Notes: generated by a model from the sequence alone, not told the origin. Numbered from the stretch's first letter, positions 34,985 to 44,286 are shown. The stretch is 64,000 nucleotides of DNA from Dawidia cretensis (GCF_018598175.1 NZ_JAHESE010000001.1:1-64000); one strand, 5' to 3'. Translations and numbers: made by a program.

Positions 34985-35328
34985 AAGGCGCCGAGGTAAT
35001 TCAGTTTGTCAGCAAAGGCCGGGTATTGGCTCCACAGCGACATGCGAAAATCGCGCGACTCTTTCAATACACGCTTACCCAATGCCGTAATGGTAAAGAT
35101 GCGCTTGCGCCGGCCACCACGTTCGGCCGTAGCGTTACCCATCTCTGATTTTAAAAAGCCTTTCGCTTCCAGCCTGTCCAGCGTAGAATGCGCTGCGCCG
35201 ATTGATGTGGCGCGGCCGGATTGGGTCTCGTACTCCTCCGCAATCTTAAAAGCATAAGCGTCTTCACCCAGGATACCTACCAACAGCAGCATCACTTCTT
35301 CGAACTCTCCTAAACGCGTCTCTTTCAT
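34981..35328 (-). CDS. PadR-family transcriptional regulator
   Basis: 115 residues with a winged helix-turn-helix: MKETRLGEFEEVMLLLVGIL, YAFKIAEEYETQSGRATSIGAAHSTLDRLEAKGFL, wing ERGGRRKRIFTITALGKRVL. This is the short PadR type that precedes FtsX-like permeases in Bacteroidota. It probably represses its own operon: a 14-bp inverted repeat begins 4 nt upstream of the start codon. The gene overlaps the permease gene by 4 nt. Confidence 0.93.
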   Translation of the reverse strand: MKETRLGEFEEVMLLLVGILGEDAYAFKIAEEYETQSGRATSIGAAHSTLDRLEAKGFLKSEMGNATAERGGRRKRIFTITALGKRVLKESRDFRMSLWSQYPAFADKLNYLGAF

Positions 35329-35332
35329 TTGT

Positions 35333-35388
35333 TACTAGATTGTAGAGTAAATAACGAAGAATCGAATGATATGTTCTACAATTTAGTA
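35333..35388. promoter_or_regulatory. Candidate PadR operator: large inverted repeat
   Basis: TACTAGATTGTAGA (35333-35346) and TCTACAATTTAGTA (35371-35388, arm 35375-35388) are inverted repeats matching at 13 of 14 positions, separated by 28 nt. They lie directly upstream of the PadR start codon. Confidence 0.5.
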
Positions 35389-35507
35389 TCAAATAATTTT
35401 GGAAGTGCCTTGGGCCTGCCAAAAAAGGCTTTTTAAATACCCAAAAGGGTTATTGCCCGACGGGCACCGACGTTGTTTCTTTGAACCCAATAACCCCTCT
35501 ACCCTTT

Positions 35508-36119
35508 ATGAAACAAATTGTTTTCAGTCTGCTGGCAAGTATTCTACTGGTCAGTGCAAGCAGCTGCGGCAGCGATGATGATGACAACAAACCGGCCGAC
35601 GATCTTTCGGAAGACATCACCAACCTGGTACCCGCCGCGCTATTAACCGAAATGAAGTCGCAGGGCATGCCCATTCACGGCGGCTTGACACCACCCGACC
35701 TGACGGGCACTTTCCGCGCATCGCCCCTGGAATTGAAAGCCTCCAATATAGAAGGTGACCCCTATCAGCCAGGCCATATCTTCAACGATTATGTTGTAAC
35801 ATTTTTTGACCAGGACAATGAAGACCTGAGCGTGACAGTGAATTATGAGAATGCTCCCGAAAGTGGCGAAGGTATTGGCAGTTTTATATCCGGTACAGGC
35901 AACAAGTTTTCGGTGTTTGCTGAAATCAACGCTTCTGCCAATGGCGACGATGCGCGGATGATCCAGGTAACATCGGGCACGATGACCAACACCGGCATTA
36001 AAGATTTATACTATTCACTCTTTATGCTCGACAACGGCGATAACGCCAGCGGGTACTGGATTGACGATGGGTCCGGCAGAATATCAGCCGATGAAGATGG
36101 CTTCTCGGAAAAAGAATGA
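35508..36119 (+). CDS. Lipoprotein of unknown function
   Basis: 203 residues from the ATG at 35508 (MKQIVFSLLASILLVSASSC). The lipobox ASSC is followed by an acidic linker (GSDDDDNKPADD) typical of Bacteroidota surface lipoproteins. The body is acidic and probably beta-rich (DYVVTFFDQDNEDLSVTVNYE, FSVFAEINASANGDDARMIQVTSG, GYWIDDGSGRISADEDGF). No family recognised. A near-consensus -7 box TTTCTTTG lies at 35476-35483, 25 nt before the start. It is divergent from the PadR gene. Confidence 0.75.
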   Translation: MKQIVFSLLASILLVSASSCGSDDDDNKPADDLSEDITNLVPAALLTEMKSQGMPIHGGLTPPDLTGTFRASPLELKASNIEGDPYQPGHIFNDYVVTFFDQDNEDLSVTVNYENAPESGEGIGSFISGTGNKFSVFAEINASANGDDARMIQVTSGTMTNTGIKDLYYSLFMLDNGDNASGYWIDDGSGRISADEDGFSEKE

Positions 36120-36200
36120 CACTTTCCCTCAGTGTATTTGAGAGCTGCGGTACCGGTGCAGTAGCACGGGTACCACAGTAATCATTCCACCGCAAATATT

Positions 36201-36223
36201 GTTTAGGTTTAGGTTAGGTTTAG
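36201..36223. repeat. Telomere-like short tandem repeat
   Basis: GTTTAG, GTTTAG, GTTAG, GTTTAG in tandem (36201-36223), overlapping the stop codon of the aldo/keto reductase gene on the reverse strand. No function is proposed. Confidence 0.5.
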
Positions 36224-37257
36224 TAAAGTGCGGGTGCTGCGTTCAGCATGGCGTGGTCGCGTTGGTGCCAATAAGGATAAGCTGTCGGCATGGCGCTGGC
36301 TTCGTCCAGTTTTTTAACCTGGTCGGTCGTGAGGTTCCACCCTACGGCGGCCAGGTTTTGTTTTAACTGCTCCTCGGTACGCGCACCAATGATGATGTTG
36401 CAGACGGTGGGGCGTTGTAAAAGCCAGTTCAACGATATCTGCGCAACGCTCTTACCGGTCTCTGCCGCTACTTCATCCAGGGCATCGAGCACTTTGTACA
36501 ATACTTCGTCGGGCGTAGCATGGGCCGGCACGGGGCTTCCCCCCTGGGCTACGCGCGCTTCCTTCGGCACGGGCTGATTACGGCGGTATTTACCGCTCAG
36601 CAAACCCGAGGCAAGCGGGCTCCATACCAGCGTGCCAACCTTCTGATCAACGCCCAGTGACATCAGCTCCCACTCAAAGTCGCGGGTCAGCAACGAGTAG
36701 TATGCCTGGTGGCCCACATAACGCGCCCAGCCGTAACGTTCGGAGACCGAAAGCGACTTCATGAGATGCCATCCGGAGAAATTAGAGCACGCGATATACC
36801 GTACCTTACCGCTTTGCACCAACGTGTTGAGCGTGTTCAGCGTCTCTTCCACGGGTGTGTTGGCATCGAAGCCATGCATGTGGTAGATATCAATGTAGTC
36901 TGTGCCAAGCCGGCGCAGGCTGGCTTCGCACTGCTGGATCAGGTGATGACGGGAAGAACCGAAGTCGTTCACACCGTCACCCATCGGAAACGTTGCCTTG
37001 GTCGAGATCAGCGTTTTGTCGCGCCGCCCTTTAATGGCCTGCCCCAGAATTTCTTCCGACATGCCCCGTGAATAGACATTCGCCGTATCGAACAGGTTCA
37101 CACCCGCCTCCAGGCAAAGGTCTATCATGCGTGCGGCCTCCGCTACCTGCGTCGAGCCCCAGGCTTTAAAGAATTCATTGCCACCACCGAAAGTAGCCGT
37201 ACCAAAGCTCAGCACGGGAATGCGCAGCCCCGAGCCGCCAAGTTGTCTGTATTCCAT
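36220..37257 (-). CDS. Aldo/keto reductase
   Basis: 345 residues. TIM-barrel NADPH-dependent oxidoreductase with the catalytic tetrad visible: Asp57 (FDTANVYS), Tyr62, Lys87 (STKAT) and His128 (IYHMHGFD). The cofactor-binding C-terminal IIIGARTEEQLKQNL is present. It resembles the YajO/Gpr-like group that reduces sugar or ketone carbonyls. It is monocistronic; the flanking genes give no substrate. A short telomere-like repeat covers its stop codon. Confidence 0.93.
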   Translation of the reverse strand: MEYRQLGGSGLRIPVLSFGTATFGGGNEFFKAWGSTQVAEAARMIDLCLEAGVNLFDTANVYSRGMSEEILGQAIKGRRDKTLISTKATFPMGDGVNDFGSSRHHLIQQCEASLRRLGTDYIDIYHMHGFDANTPVEETLNTLNTLVQSGKVRYIACSNFSGWHLMKSLSVSERYGWARYVGHQAYYSLLTRDFEWELMSLGVDQKVGTLVWSPLASGLLSGKYRRNQPVPKEARVAQGGSPVPAHATPDEVLYKVLDALDEVAAETGKSVAQISLNWLLQRPTVCNIIIGARTEEQLKQNLAAVGWNLTTDQVKKLDEASAMPTAYPYWHQRDHAMLNAAPALY

Positions 37258-37331
37258 CGCTCTTTAATTTATTGTTCGACGGGAAATATCGATAAAGTTC
37301 GAATATATGGCAAGATGCTAGAATGAGTGTG

Positions 37332-38024
37332 CTATTCCGGATACTCGAAAATGGCTCCTTTCTCGCGGGGGAAATTAAGGCCGGTTAGCCCCTGATGAAG
37401 AATCTCTTCCATAAGCTGCTCAGAGGCAAAATCCCCGCCGACCTTTGAAAGAAAAAAATCACGTGTTTTGTCAAATGTGGTCGTTAATATTCCTTTTTCT
37501 ACCCAAACAAGCGGATTGCGTAGTTTGTCTTCCCTGCTCTTTATTGGAATATACTTTTTGGTTCCTAAAATAGCGTGGCCGGTATAAAAGGACGTACTGG
37601 GATAATCGACGATATCAAAATCAAGTATAGGCGTGTACAACAGGTAGTAGCGTTCCTTCTGAACAACCTTATTCTTATATAGTTTGATCGGATAAAAACA
37701 ATGTTCGCCCATCTGAAAACGCTCCAAAACGGACTTAGCGAGATCGCTTACTATATAGGGACATTCAACAATATGAGGACGAAAACAAATAAAATCGCTG
37801 AGCTTCGCACTCCTTTCGGCAACACCATACTCAATGTTATTGAAGATAACATCCACATTATAGTCCTCCTTTTCCCAGTAGTTAGTACCAATAATAAAGC
37901 TCATCAATCTATCGTATTGGTTTTTGTCAACAAACCCATCCCGACTTATTTCGACCTGTGATCCTCCATCTCGCAGCCCTGTAACAGCAGGGTCGGAAGC
38001 CATTCTTATTTCGTAATATTTCAT
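37332..38024 (-). CDS. Imm11-family (DUF1629-like) orphan protein
   Basis: 230 residues from the ATG at 38024 (MKYYEIRMASDP); earlier in-frame codons add an unconvincing extension. The pattern KYYEIRM, SDFICFRPHIVECPYIVSDLAKSVLERF, FYPIKLYKNK and YYLLYTPILDFDIVDYPST resembles the Imm11/DUF1629 immunity-protein family, which neutralises polymorphic toxins. No toxin, Rhs or T6SS gene is adjacent. By eye the gene is AT-richer than its neighbours, which fits lateral acquisition. Confidence in the family is moderate. Confidence 0.55.
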   Translation of the reverse strand: MKYYEIRMASDPAVTGLRDGGSQVEISRDGFVDKNQYDRLMSFIIGTNYWEKEDYNVDVIFNNIEYGVAERSAKLSDFICFRPHIVECPYIVSDLAKSVLERFQMGEHCFYPIKLYKNKVVQKERYYLLYTPILDFDIVDYPSTSFYTGHAILGTKKYIPIKSREDKLRNPLVWVEKGILTTTFDKTRDFFLSKVGGDFASEQLMEEILHQGLTGLNFPREKGAIFEYPE

Positions 38025-38159
38025 TTCAACATTTCTAATTATTAAGATAGTCGTTCTATCTTCCAATAATAGTAAGATATTCTGTCCAGTCGATGCATGG
38101 TTTACGCTTTCACAAACTCCCAAAAAGGAGTAGCTTGACGGCTAAAACCGAATTGAGGT

Positions 38160-38390
38160 ATGAAAATGGTAAGCCGGGTCATTGGCAAAGGATACGTAAA
38201 GGTCACTTTCTACACCCCCGAAGAATGGGAAGAACGGCTGGCCGTGGATAAAATGCTGGGAACGAACATCCTGGCAGAATCCAAAGTGGAAGACATCAAA
38301 GAGATCCGCGAAGGCATGCGCGCCTGGGACAACTACAGCCAACGCTTCTACAGCGAGACGAGCCCGCACACATTTATTATGGAAGAGTAA
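38160..38390 (+). CDS. Small hypothetical protein
   Basis: 76 residues, soluble and charged, probably helical in its second half (MLGTNILAESKVEDIKEIREGMRAWDNY). The ATG is at 38160. A terminator follows directly, and no frame on the other strand is better. No family recognised. Confidence 0.55.
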   Translation: MKMVSRVIGKGYVKVTFYTPEEWEERLAVDKMLGTNILAESKVEDIKEIREGMRAWDNYSQRFYSETSPHTFIMEE

Positions 38391-38398
38391 GAAAAACA

Positions 38399-38423
38399 AA
38401 GAGGCTGCCATCGGCAACCTCTT
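38399..38423. terminator. Bidirectional terminator between the small ORF and susD
   Basis: GAGG and TGCC (38401-38409) pair with GGCA and CCTC (38413-38421) around a 3-nt loop with one mismatch. The sequence resembles the terminator at 4407. A-rich sequence lies to the left. Confidence 0.55.
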
Positions 38424-38447
38424 CGTGCTATAACTAAATTGCTTCTT

Positions 38448-39962
38448 TTATTCAGCATCCCAGAACAAGCGCACTGCCGCCACGTCCTGGCCGCCCTCCA
38501 GCTTGTCAACCGCCGCATTGCGATTCGCGCCGTTTACCTGCTGCTCGATAACCGGGTAAATCAAGCGTTTCGGGATAATATACGTTTGATTAGTTACCGT
38601 AGGGGGAACCAATGCCGGAGCATCCAATCTTCTCCATTCAACCCAGGCATCGTAACCACGGTTGAATAGGGCCAGCCATTTTTGGGTACCGATCTTGTCT
38701 TTCCAGTCGCCAGGAGCCGTTGCATACGCCACGGCAGGTTGGGCCAGGAAGGCCGTGATATCGCCACCGGCTACACCCCAGTAGGACAGCGAAGCGGTGA
38801 TCGCGTTATTGTAGTGAACCGCTGCATCACCGGCAATGAGATTGCGTTCTACGGCTTCGGCCAACAGGAACTCTACTTCAGAGTAGTCCACCAGCAATGC
38901 TTCGGCAGTTGGGGCAATGATGCGTGCGCTCAACCGCGAGAATTGCGTAACCGGCGTGTTCGTTTGACCATATGTACCACCCTTGTAGACACCGGGAGGA
39001 GCAGGTTGCCCCTCTGGGGGTGTCGCAACCCACAGCGTGAACCATGCAGACCTGCGCGGATCTGAAGTCGAATTCATCTGATCGATGATCGTATTCGATG
39101 GCAGGAAATCCTGACGGCTCGTAAACAGCGAGTTTGTATTTGTCGCTACGGGGTTGTTGTTCGGTGCATCGTTGATATACGGGAAACGTGCATTGTCGGC
39201 ATTCGCCTTCATCAGGAACTCGCCATTATCACGGGTAGCTTCTGTCACCGCTTTGCTTACACGGGCAGCATCGGCAGGAATATCTGCGATTACCATCGCC
39301 AGTTTCAATTTCAGCGAGTTACCGAATTTTACCCAGAAGCTGATCGGGTTCGTCTTTCCGTTGTACAGCAGGTCACCACCACCGAAGCCGATGGTATAGG
39401 GAGCGGCTGGCGTGGTATTCAGTAACCCCAGGGCGACATCCAGGCGATCCAGCAGATCGAGATAGATGGTGTGTGCGTCTTCATACTCTGGCAGGGAGTT
39501 GTTGATATCCAGCGCTTCGCTGTAAGGAATGTCACCAAAAGAATTTACCAGTACCGACCATGAATACACCTCGAGGATACCGATTTGGGCCAACTGATTA
39601 TTCTTTACGTTCGGAAGGATGAACTGATCGGCCTCAATAATACGACGGGCCTCTTTCAAGTCGGCCAGTACGTCGCGATACAGCGCGTCCCAGAAGGCTT
39701 GAGGAATGGTGCGCGATGTCATGATATACCGCGGCTCGTCCAGGTACGTGGTGGTCGTCCAATGTTGTACATACAACCGCAGGTTGTTGCTGTTTACACT
39801 GGGGGTCGTTACAATGTCCGTCAGGTTTTTTAGCGCGGCGCTGTAAAGCGTCTCGGCCGTTACAACACCGGCTTTCTTCTGATCGATGTTATAGTCATCC
39901 AGCGAATCGACGCACGAGGTCAACAACGCGATGGAAAGTAATATGATTGATACTTTTTTCAT
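38448..39962 (-). CDS. SusD/RagB-like nutrient-binding outer-membrane lipoprotein
   Basis: 504 residues. The signal MKKVSIILLSIALLTSC has its lipobox cysteine at residue 17. The helical TPR-like scaffold of the SusD-like_2 subgroup is seen: RLYVQHWTTTTYLDEPRY, AFWDALYRDVLADLKEARRII, AEALLVDYSEVEFLLAEAVERNLI, and the C-terminal WVEWRRLDAPAL, PKRLIYP. It sits on the cell surface as the lid of the adjacent SusC transporter. This subgroup often serves peptides or other non-starch substrates. It starts 13 nt after susC; the two form one operon. Confidence 0.92.
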   Translation of the reverse strand: MKKVSIILLSIALLTSCVDSLDDYNIDQKKAGVVTAETLYSAALKNLTDIVTTPSVNSNNLRLYVQHWTTTTYLDEPRYIMTSRTIPQAFWDALYRDVLADLKEARRIIEADQFILPNVKNNQLAQIGILEVYSWSVLVNSFGDIPYSEALDINNSLPEYEDAHTIYLDLLDRLDVALGLLNTTPAAPYTIGFGGGDLLYNGKTNPISFWVKFGNSLKLKLAMVIADIPADAARVSKAVTEATRDNGEFLMKANADNARFPYINDAPNNNPVATNTNSLFTSRQDFLPSNTIIDQMNSTSDPRRSAWFTLWVATPPEGQPAPPGVYKGGTYGQTNTPVTQFSRLSARIIAPTAEALLVDYSEVEFLLAEAVERNLIAGDAAVHYNNAITASLSYWGVAGGDITAFLAQPAVAYATAPGDWKDKIGTQKWLALFNRGYDAWVEWRRLDAPALVPPTVTNQTYIIPKRLIYPVIEQQVNGANRNAAVDKLEGGQDVAAVRLFWDAE

Positions 39963-39975
39963 GATTCGTAAGGTA

Positions 39976-42900
39976 TTAGAATCTAAACTTCACATTAAAA
40001 CCGTAGTTTCTAACAGTGGGGTAAGCACCGCTTTGGTAACCCATGGCAGTGTTGCCTGAGCTCATGCTTTCTTCCGGATCGGAGTATTCCATGTTTTTGT
40101 GGATGATCCAGAGGTTGCGGCCGATAACCGACACGTCGATGCCTTTTACAAACTTCAGACCCGTCAGCAACGAAGCCGGTATAGTATACGTAATCGCCGC
40201 TTCACGCAGCTTCACATAGCTACCGTCGTATACATACGCCGCGCGGGGCGCGCCACCGCCTCCGTTGGCAACATAGCCGTACGCCGTGGCGCCGCTACCG
40301 TTGTAGTTTTCAGCGTAGGTAGTGTTCGGCGTACCGTCCTGGTTCACACCCGGCAGCAATACACCACCACCATCGGCTACGCGATCCCGCTTCGGATTGC
40401 CTTTGTCGTTAAGACCAGCCGTGATAGGCGTCACGCCGCTACCATCGCCGTACCACATATCCAGCGAGAAGATGTCGCCACCCTGACGAATGTCGACAAG
40501 GAAACTCAAGCTCAGGTTCTTATACTTTAAGGTGTTGTTGATACCACCCAGCCAGGAGGGGTTCGGATCACCGATGATCTCGCTCGAGCTGGCCGTCGGG
40601 AGGTAGTAACCATTCGCATTTACAACAGGCTGACCGTTATCCGGATGGTACGTATAGTTTGTACCACGGATGACACCGTACGGATGACCGACAGCAGCAT
40701 TCAGCGTTACACCACCCTGAAAGGCGACACCGTTCACCGAGATCGGAATGTTCGTCACCGGAACGCCGCCTTGGCTGTAGAGCTCAATAACCTCGTTACG
40801 GTTACGCGTAAAGTTCAGGTTGGCAATCCAGGAGAAGTTGGTGGTACGTACAGGAACTACGAAAGCCGAAACCTCGATGCCTTTATTTACCATTTCACCG
40901 GCATTTACAAACTTGGCCGTGTAGGCGGCTGCACCGGTGGTCGTAACCGGCAGAATCTGGTCAAACGTGCTGGTGCGGTACCAGGTGAAGTCGAAGCCGA
41001 AGCGGCCGTCCAGGAAGTCCGCATCAACACCTACTTCCACGCTGTTTGTTCTTTCAGGTTTCAGATCGGGGTTGTTCTTGGTGTTGGGCAACGAGAAGAA
41101 AGGCACTGAACCCATGGCCGCAGGCTTGTCGTATACGTCATAGATCGAGAGCGGAGGCGCGTCGTTACCTACCTGTGCATAGTTACCACGCACCTTGGCG
41201 TGTGTCAGCCAGGGTGCATCGAGCAGTTTCGAGAACACAAAGCTGGCGGCAGCAGACGGATAGAAGAATGTGTCGTTGTCCTCCGGCAGTGTTGTCGATT
41301 GATCGCGACGACCTGCGATGTCGAGGAATAGCATTTCACGGTAACCCAGGGTTGCGCTGGCAAAGATTCCGTCGACACCAATCTTCTCCAGCACCTCCGT
41401 CGGAGGCGTCATCGGAGTTCTGGAATTCGACAACGAGTACAGCTCTGGAACGGCCAAACCACCGCTGGTAGAAGCACGAACAGAGTTCATTTCACTACGG
41501 CGCATGTTACCACCGACGTAAGCCTTCAAATTCAGGTCTTTCGACAGGTCTTTATTGGCGCTTAGCAAGAGATCATAGTTGGATTCTGAAAACGTACGGT
41601 CGAAACGCTCGAACTTAGGAACACCGTTGCTACCAACCGCAATGCGTTCGCCCTGATAATCCACGGTGGTATTCACCGCGGCGCGGCCCATAACGCTCAG
41701 CCAGCTGTTAACCTTATAGTTGGCGGAAACATAACCGAAGTAATTGTCGCGTGTGTCATCGACGAAGTTTTCGTAGCGTGTCCAGTACGAGTTATCCATG
41801 TAGATCGGACGGTTCCGGTCAGCATTCCAGTTCCACGTAATGTTCTGTCCGTTGCGGAAATACGCATCACGTAGATCTTTCATGTCCACATGCCCAGCCC
41901 ACCACTGGCGGAATACCTGGTTCGGGTTCGCCGAGCTATAGCCTGTACCATAGCGGCCCAGACCTTCCACCCGTGTGTAGTTACCTGACGCCGTTACGGT
42001 CAGCTTTTCCGTGAAATCAAACGAGGTCGAGAAGTTGAACATGTTTTTGTTCAGCTCGCTGTTTGGCAATACGCCGGTCTCATCGCTGCGAGTATAGCCC
42101 ACTTTGAAGGTTGTTTTGTCATTACCACCGCTCAGCAAAATGCTTTGATTGGATTGTCTGGCGGTTTCATAATAATATTCCGGACCGTTTTCCGCAAATC
42201 TCCAGGTAGTAGGGAGGTGATAGTTGGGGTGATTAGGATCAAAAGCATCCCAGTTATATACCGATTGACCTTCGAATTTCGGACCGAAAGAAGCATCTGC
42301 CGTGAAGTTCGGCACCGGACGCTCAACTCCATTGTATGTTTCGCTGGGAGAGAAGGTCTGCACATACCCACCGCCATATTCCTCCTGGAATTTAACGAAC
42401 GTGCTCTTGTCGATCTTACCCCAGGTAACGCCGCTGTTCACAATAATGTCGAAGGTATTTTTACGACCCTTCTTGGTCGTGATCATAATGACACCATTCG
42501 AAGCACGCGAGCCGTAAAGCGCTGAAGCCGCAGCACCTTTCAGGATGTTGACCGACTCGATGTTGTCAGGGTTGATGTCGGCGGCGGCGTTACCATAGTC
42601 GACGCCGGGAGCACCGTTACGTTGGTTGTTGGTGTTCGTATTGGCGTTCGATACGGGCACACCGTCGATCACGAACAAAGCCTGGTTGTTGTTCATAATG
42701 GACTTGTAACCACGAATAACGATGTTGGTAGAACCCCCCATGTTGTTGTTGGTCTTCACGTCCACACCGGCTGCACGGCCCGAGAGCGAGTTGACAAAGT
42801 TTGTGGAACGGTTGCGGGTCATATCCTCTCCGCGAACCTCCTGCGCTGAGTAGGGCAGCTCGTTCTTGCTCCGCTCGATACCGAGGGCTGTCACCACTAC

Positions 42901-43215
42901 TTCACTAAGTTGTCGGGAGTCCGACGCCATGTTCACAACAAGAGATGTCTGGCCGCCAATGGCGACTTCCTGCGTGGCAAGACCAATAAAGCTGAAAATT
43001 AAAACACCGTCTGGGGGAGCCGTTAAGGAATAATTTCCTTCGGCATCGGTCACGGTTCCGTTGGTAGTACCTTTAATCACAACGTTCACACCGGGCAGTG
43101 GTCCTCCGTCTTCTGCGGAAAACACCCTGCCTGTGATCCGTTCTTGCGCTTGCGCCAGGCTAAAAGACGCCAGCGTCAGCACTGCCGCGAAGCAGGCGAG
43201 TAGAGTTCTTCTCAT
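39976..43215 (-). CDS. SusC/RagA-family TonB-dependent outer-membrane transporter
   Basis: 1079 residues. A signal peptide (LASFSLAQAQ) is followed by a carboxypeptidase-regulatory-like domain (about 26-105: ITGRVFSAEDGGPLPGVNVV to FIGLATQEVAIG), a plug (LSEVVVTALGIERSKNELPY, FVNSLSGRAAGVDVKTNNN, VIRGYKSI, LFVIDGVPVSN) and a 22-strand barrel with a terminal aromatic residue (FNVKFRF). It imports an oligomeric nutrient with energy from TonB. The tight pairing with susD and an upstream LuxR-type regulator suggest substrate-specific control. Confidence 0.95.
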   Translation of the reverse strand: MRRTLLACFAAVLTLASFSLAQAQERITGRVFSAEDGGPLPGVNVVIKGTTNGTVTDAEGNYSLTAPPDGVLIFSFIGLATQEVAIGGQTSLVVNMASDSRQLSEVVVTALGIERSKNELPYSAQEVRGEDMTRNRSTNFVNSLSGRAAGVDVKTNNNMGGSTNIVIRGYKSIMNNNQALFVIDGVPVSNANTNTNNQRNGAPGVDYGNAAADINPDNIESVNILKGAAASALYGSRASNGVIMITTKKGRKNTFDIIVNSGVTWGKIDKSTFVKFQEEYGGGYVQTFSPSETYNGVERPVPNFTADASFGPKFEGQSVYNWDAFDPNHPNYHLPTTWRFAENGPEYYYETARQSNQSILLSGGNDKTTFKVGYTRSDETGVLPNSELNKNMFNFSTSFDFTEKLTVTASGNYTRVEGLGRYGTGYSSANPNQVFRQWWAGHVDMKDLRDAYFRNGQNITWNWNADRNRPIYMDNSYWTRYENFVDDTRDNYFGYVSANYKVNSWLSVMGRAAVNTTVDYQGERIAVGSNGVPKFERFDRTFSESNYDLLLSANKDLSKDLNLKAYVGGNMRRSEMNSVRASTSGGLAVPELYSLSNSRTPMTPPTEVLEKIGVDGIFASATLGYREMLFLDIAGRRDQSTTLPEDNDTFFYPSAAASFVFSKLLDAPWLTHAKVRGNYAQVGNDAPPLSIYDVYDKPAAMGSVPFFSLPNTKNNPDLKPERTNSVEVGVDADFLDGRFGFDFTWYRTSTFDQILPVTTTGAAAYTAKFVNAGEMVNKGIEVSAFVVPVRTTNFSWIANLNFTRNRNEVIELYSQGGVPVTNIPISVNGVAFQGGVTLNAAVGHPYGVIRGTNYTYHPDNGQPVVNANGYYLPTASSSEIIGDPNPSWLGGINNTLKYKNLSLSFLVDIRQGGDIFSLDMWYGDGSGVTPITAGLNDKGNPKRDRVADGGGVLLPGVNQDGTPNTTYAENYNGSGATAYGYVANGGGGAPRAAYVYDGSYVKLREAAITYTIPASLLTGLKFVKGIDVSVIGRNLWIIHKNMEYSDPEESMSSGNTAMGYQSGAYPTVRNYGFNVKFRF

Positions 43216-43284
43216 AAGTTTGAATTTAGGTTAATATGAAAGCAATGATAGGACAGCCGGCAGGTCCAGAAAATACACTCTTTA

Positions 43285-43336
43285 TACCCCACTTGTGAGA
43301 GGCTTGGGGTACAGAACATAACCCATCTTGGGTTAT
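43285..43336. promoter_or_regulatory. Two hairpins upstream of susC
   Basis: TACCCCA (43285-43291) pairs with TGGGGTA (43305-43311), and ATAACCCA (43318-43325) pairs with TGGGTTAT (43329-43336). Both share an ACCCA/TGGGT core and lie 70-120 nt before the susC start. They are candidate regulator sites or leader structures. Confidence 0.4.
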
Positions 43337-43512
43337 TCTATACTAAACCGGTCTATTTCTATTTGCGGGAGGTGCCTGTGACGAGACAGAATTTTATGGA
43401 GAGCAAGGGCGAATTAACCGCTATAAAATGACGACAAAGGAAATTTTTGAAATAGAATCCATGCCGCCAGACGCAATCGTTTGTGGGTGATCTTTATCAC
43501 CCTTCTAAAATA

Positions 43513-43536
43513 CAGAAAGGCCTCGCGGCCTTTCTG
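43513..43536 (-). terminator. Terminator of the LuxR-type regulator gene
   Basis: CAGAAAGGCC (43513-43522) and GGCCTTTCTG (43527-43536) form a perfect 10-bp stem with a TCGC loop, 27 nt after the regulator's stop codon. Confidence 0.65.
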
Positions 43537-43563
43537 TTAATTGCGTGTTGTCCTTCCGTTAGA

Positions 43564-44286
43564 TCAGAGTTCGGTAAAGATTGAGACCGACATCATCTCT
43601 TCAGAAAGCAGTCCCAGGGCATAATAGATATACCAGCTCACCTTCGGCAAGAAGTTAGACGGCACAAGCCTGTCGGCTATGGCCTTCGACACCGCCTGCG
43701 CACGTGTGTTTACTTCCAGCTTCTTATAGATGTTTTTGATGTGTGTCTTCGAAGTATCTTTTGCAATGCCGAGCTCATCAGCGATCATGCGGTAGGTAAG
43801 GCCCTTCATCATGAGCTTCAGCACCGTGGTTTCCTGGCTGCTCAGCGGTGAGCTGTCACCAGTATGATGGGCATTGATCACGATGCGCGCGATAAATGGA
43901 TCGAGCGGTGCACCACCTCTCATTAGATTATCAATAGACTCCGCTAACTGCGGCAAACAACTCTGCTTTAATAAAAAGCCCGAAGCGCCACTGCCAATAA
44001 CATTCAGTACAATGTCTTCGTCGGTATAGTCAGAGATGACCAGAATGTCGATACGCGGGTATTTCTTTTTTACCCGGGCTATAAATTCCGGCCCTTTGAG
44101 AAACACAAAGTCGATATCCATAATAATGATATCGGGCTGGTCCCGGTCCAGGCCTTTCAGCGCATCCGCACATTCGGCATACTGGTTCACGATCAGGATC
44201 TTATCCAGCGAGGACAACACATATTTCAAAACATTTTGAAATGGCTCATCCCGATCGACCAAAACCACTCTCTTTCTATAAAACAT
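43564..44286 (-). CDS. NarL/LuxR-type response regulator
   Basis: 240 residues. A receiver domain (about 1-125) has an acidic pocket (Asp11, Asp13), phosphoacceptor Asp57 (IIIMDIDF) and the conserved Lys in GFLLKQ. A LuxR helix-turn-helix (about 148-205: LSSQETTVLKLMMKGLTYRMIADELGIAKDTSKTHIKNIYKKL) follows. No histidine kinase is encoded nearby, so it is an orphan. It lies directly upstream of susC on the same strand with its own terminator. Control of the SusCD pair is plausible but is inference. Confidence 0.9.
   Translation of the reverse strand: MFYRKRVVLVDRDEPFQNVLKYVLSSLDKILIVNQYAECADALKGLDRDQPDIIIMDIDFVFLKGPEFIARVKKKYPRIDILVISDYTDEDIVLNVIGSGASGFLLKQSCLPQLAESIDNLMRGGAPLDPFIARIVINAHHTGDSSPLSSQETTVLKLMMKGLTYRMIADELGIAKDTSKTHIKNIYKKLEVNTRAQAVSKAIADRLVPSNFLPKVSWYIYYALGLLSEEMMSVSIFTEL

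Larger units (their letters stand above)
43216..43563. other. Leader and promoter region of susC
   Basis: 348 nt without a gene. Besides the two hairpins and the terminator of the response-regulator gene, nothing else was recognised, and no exact TAnnTTTG box was found. Confidence 0.6.
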
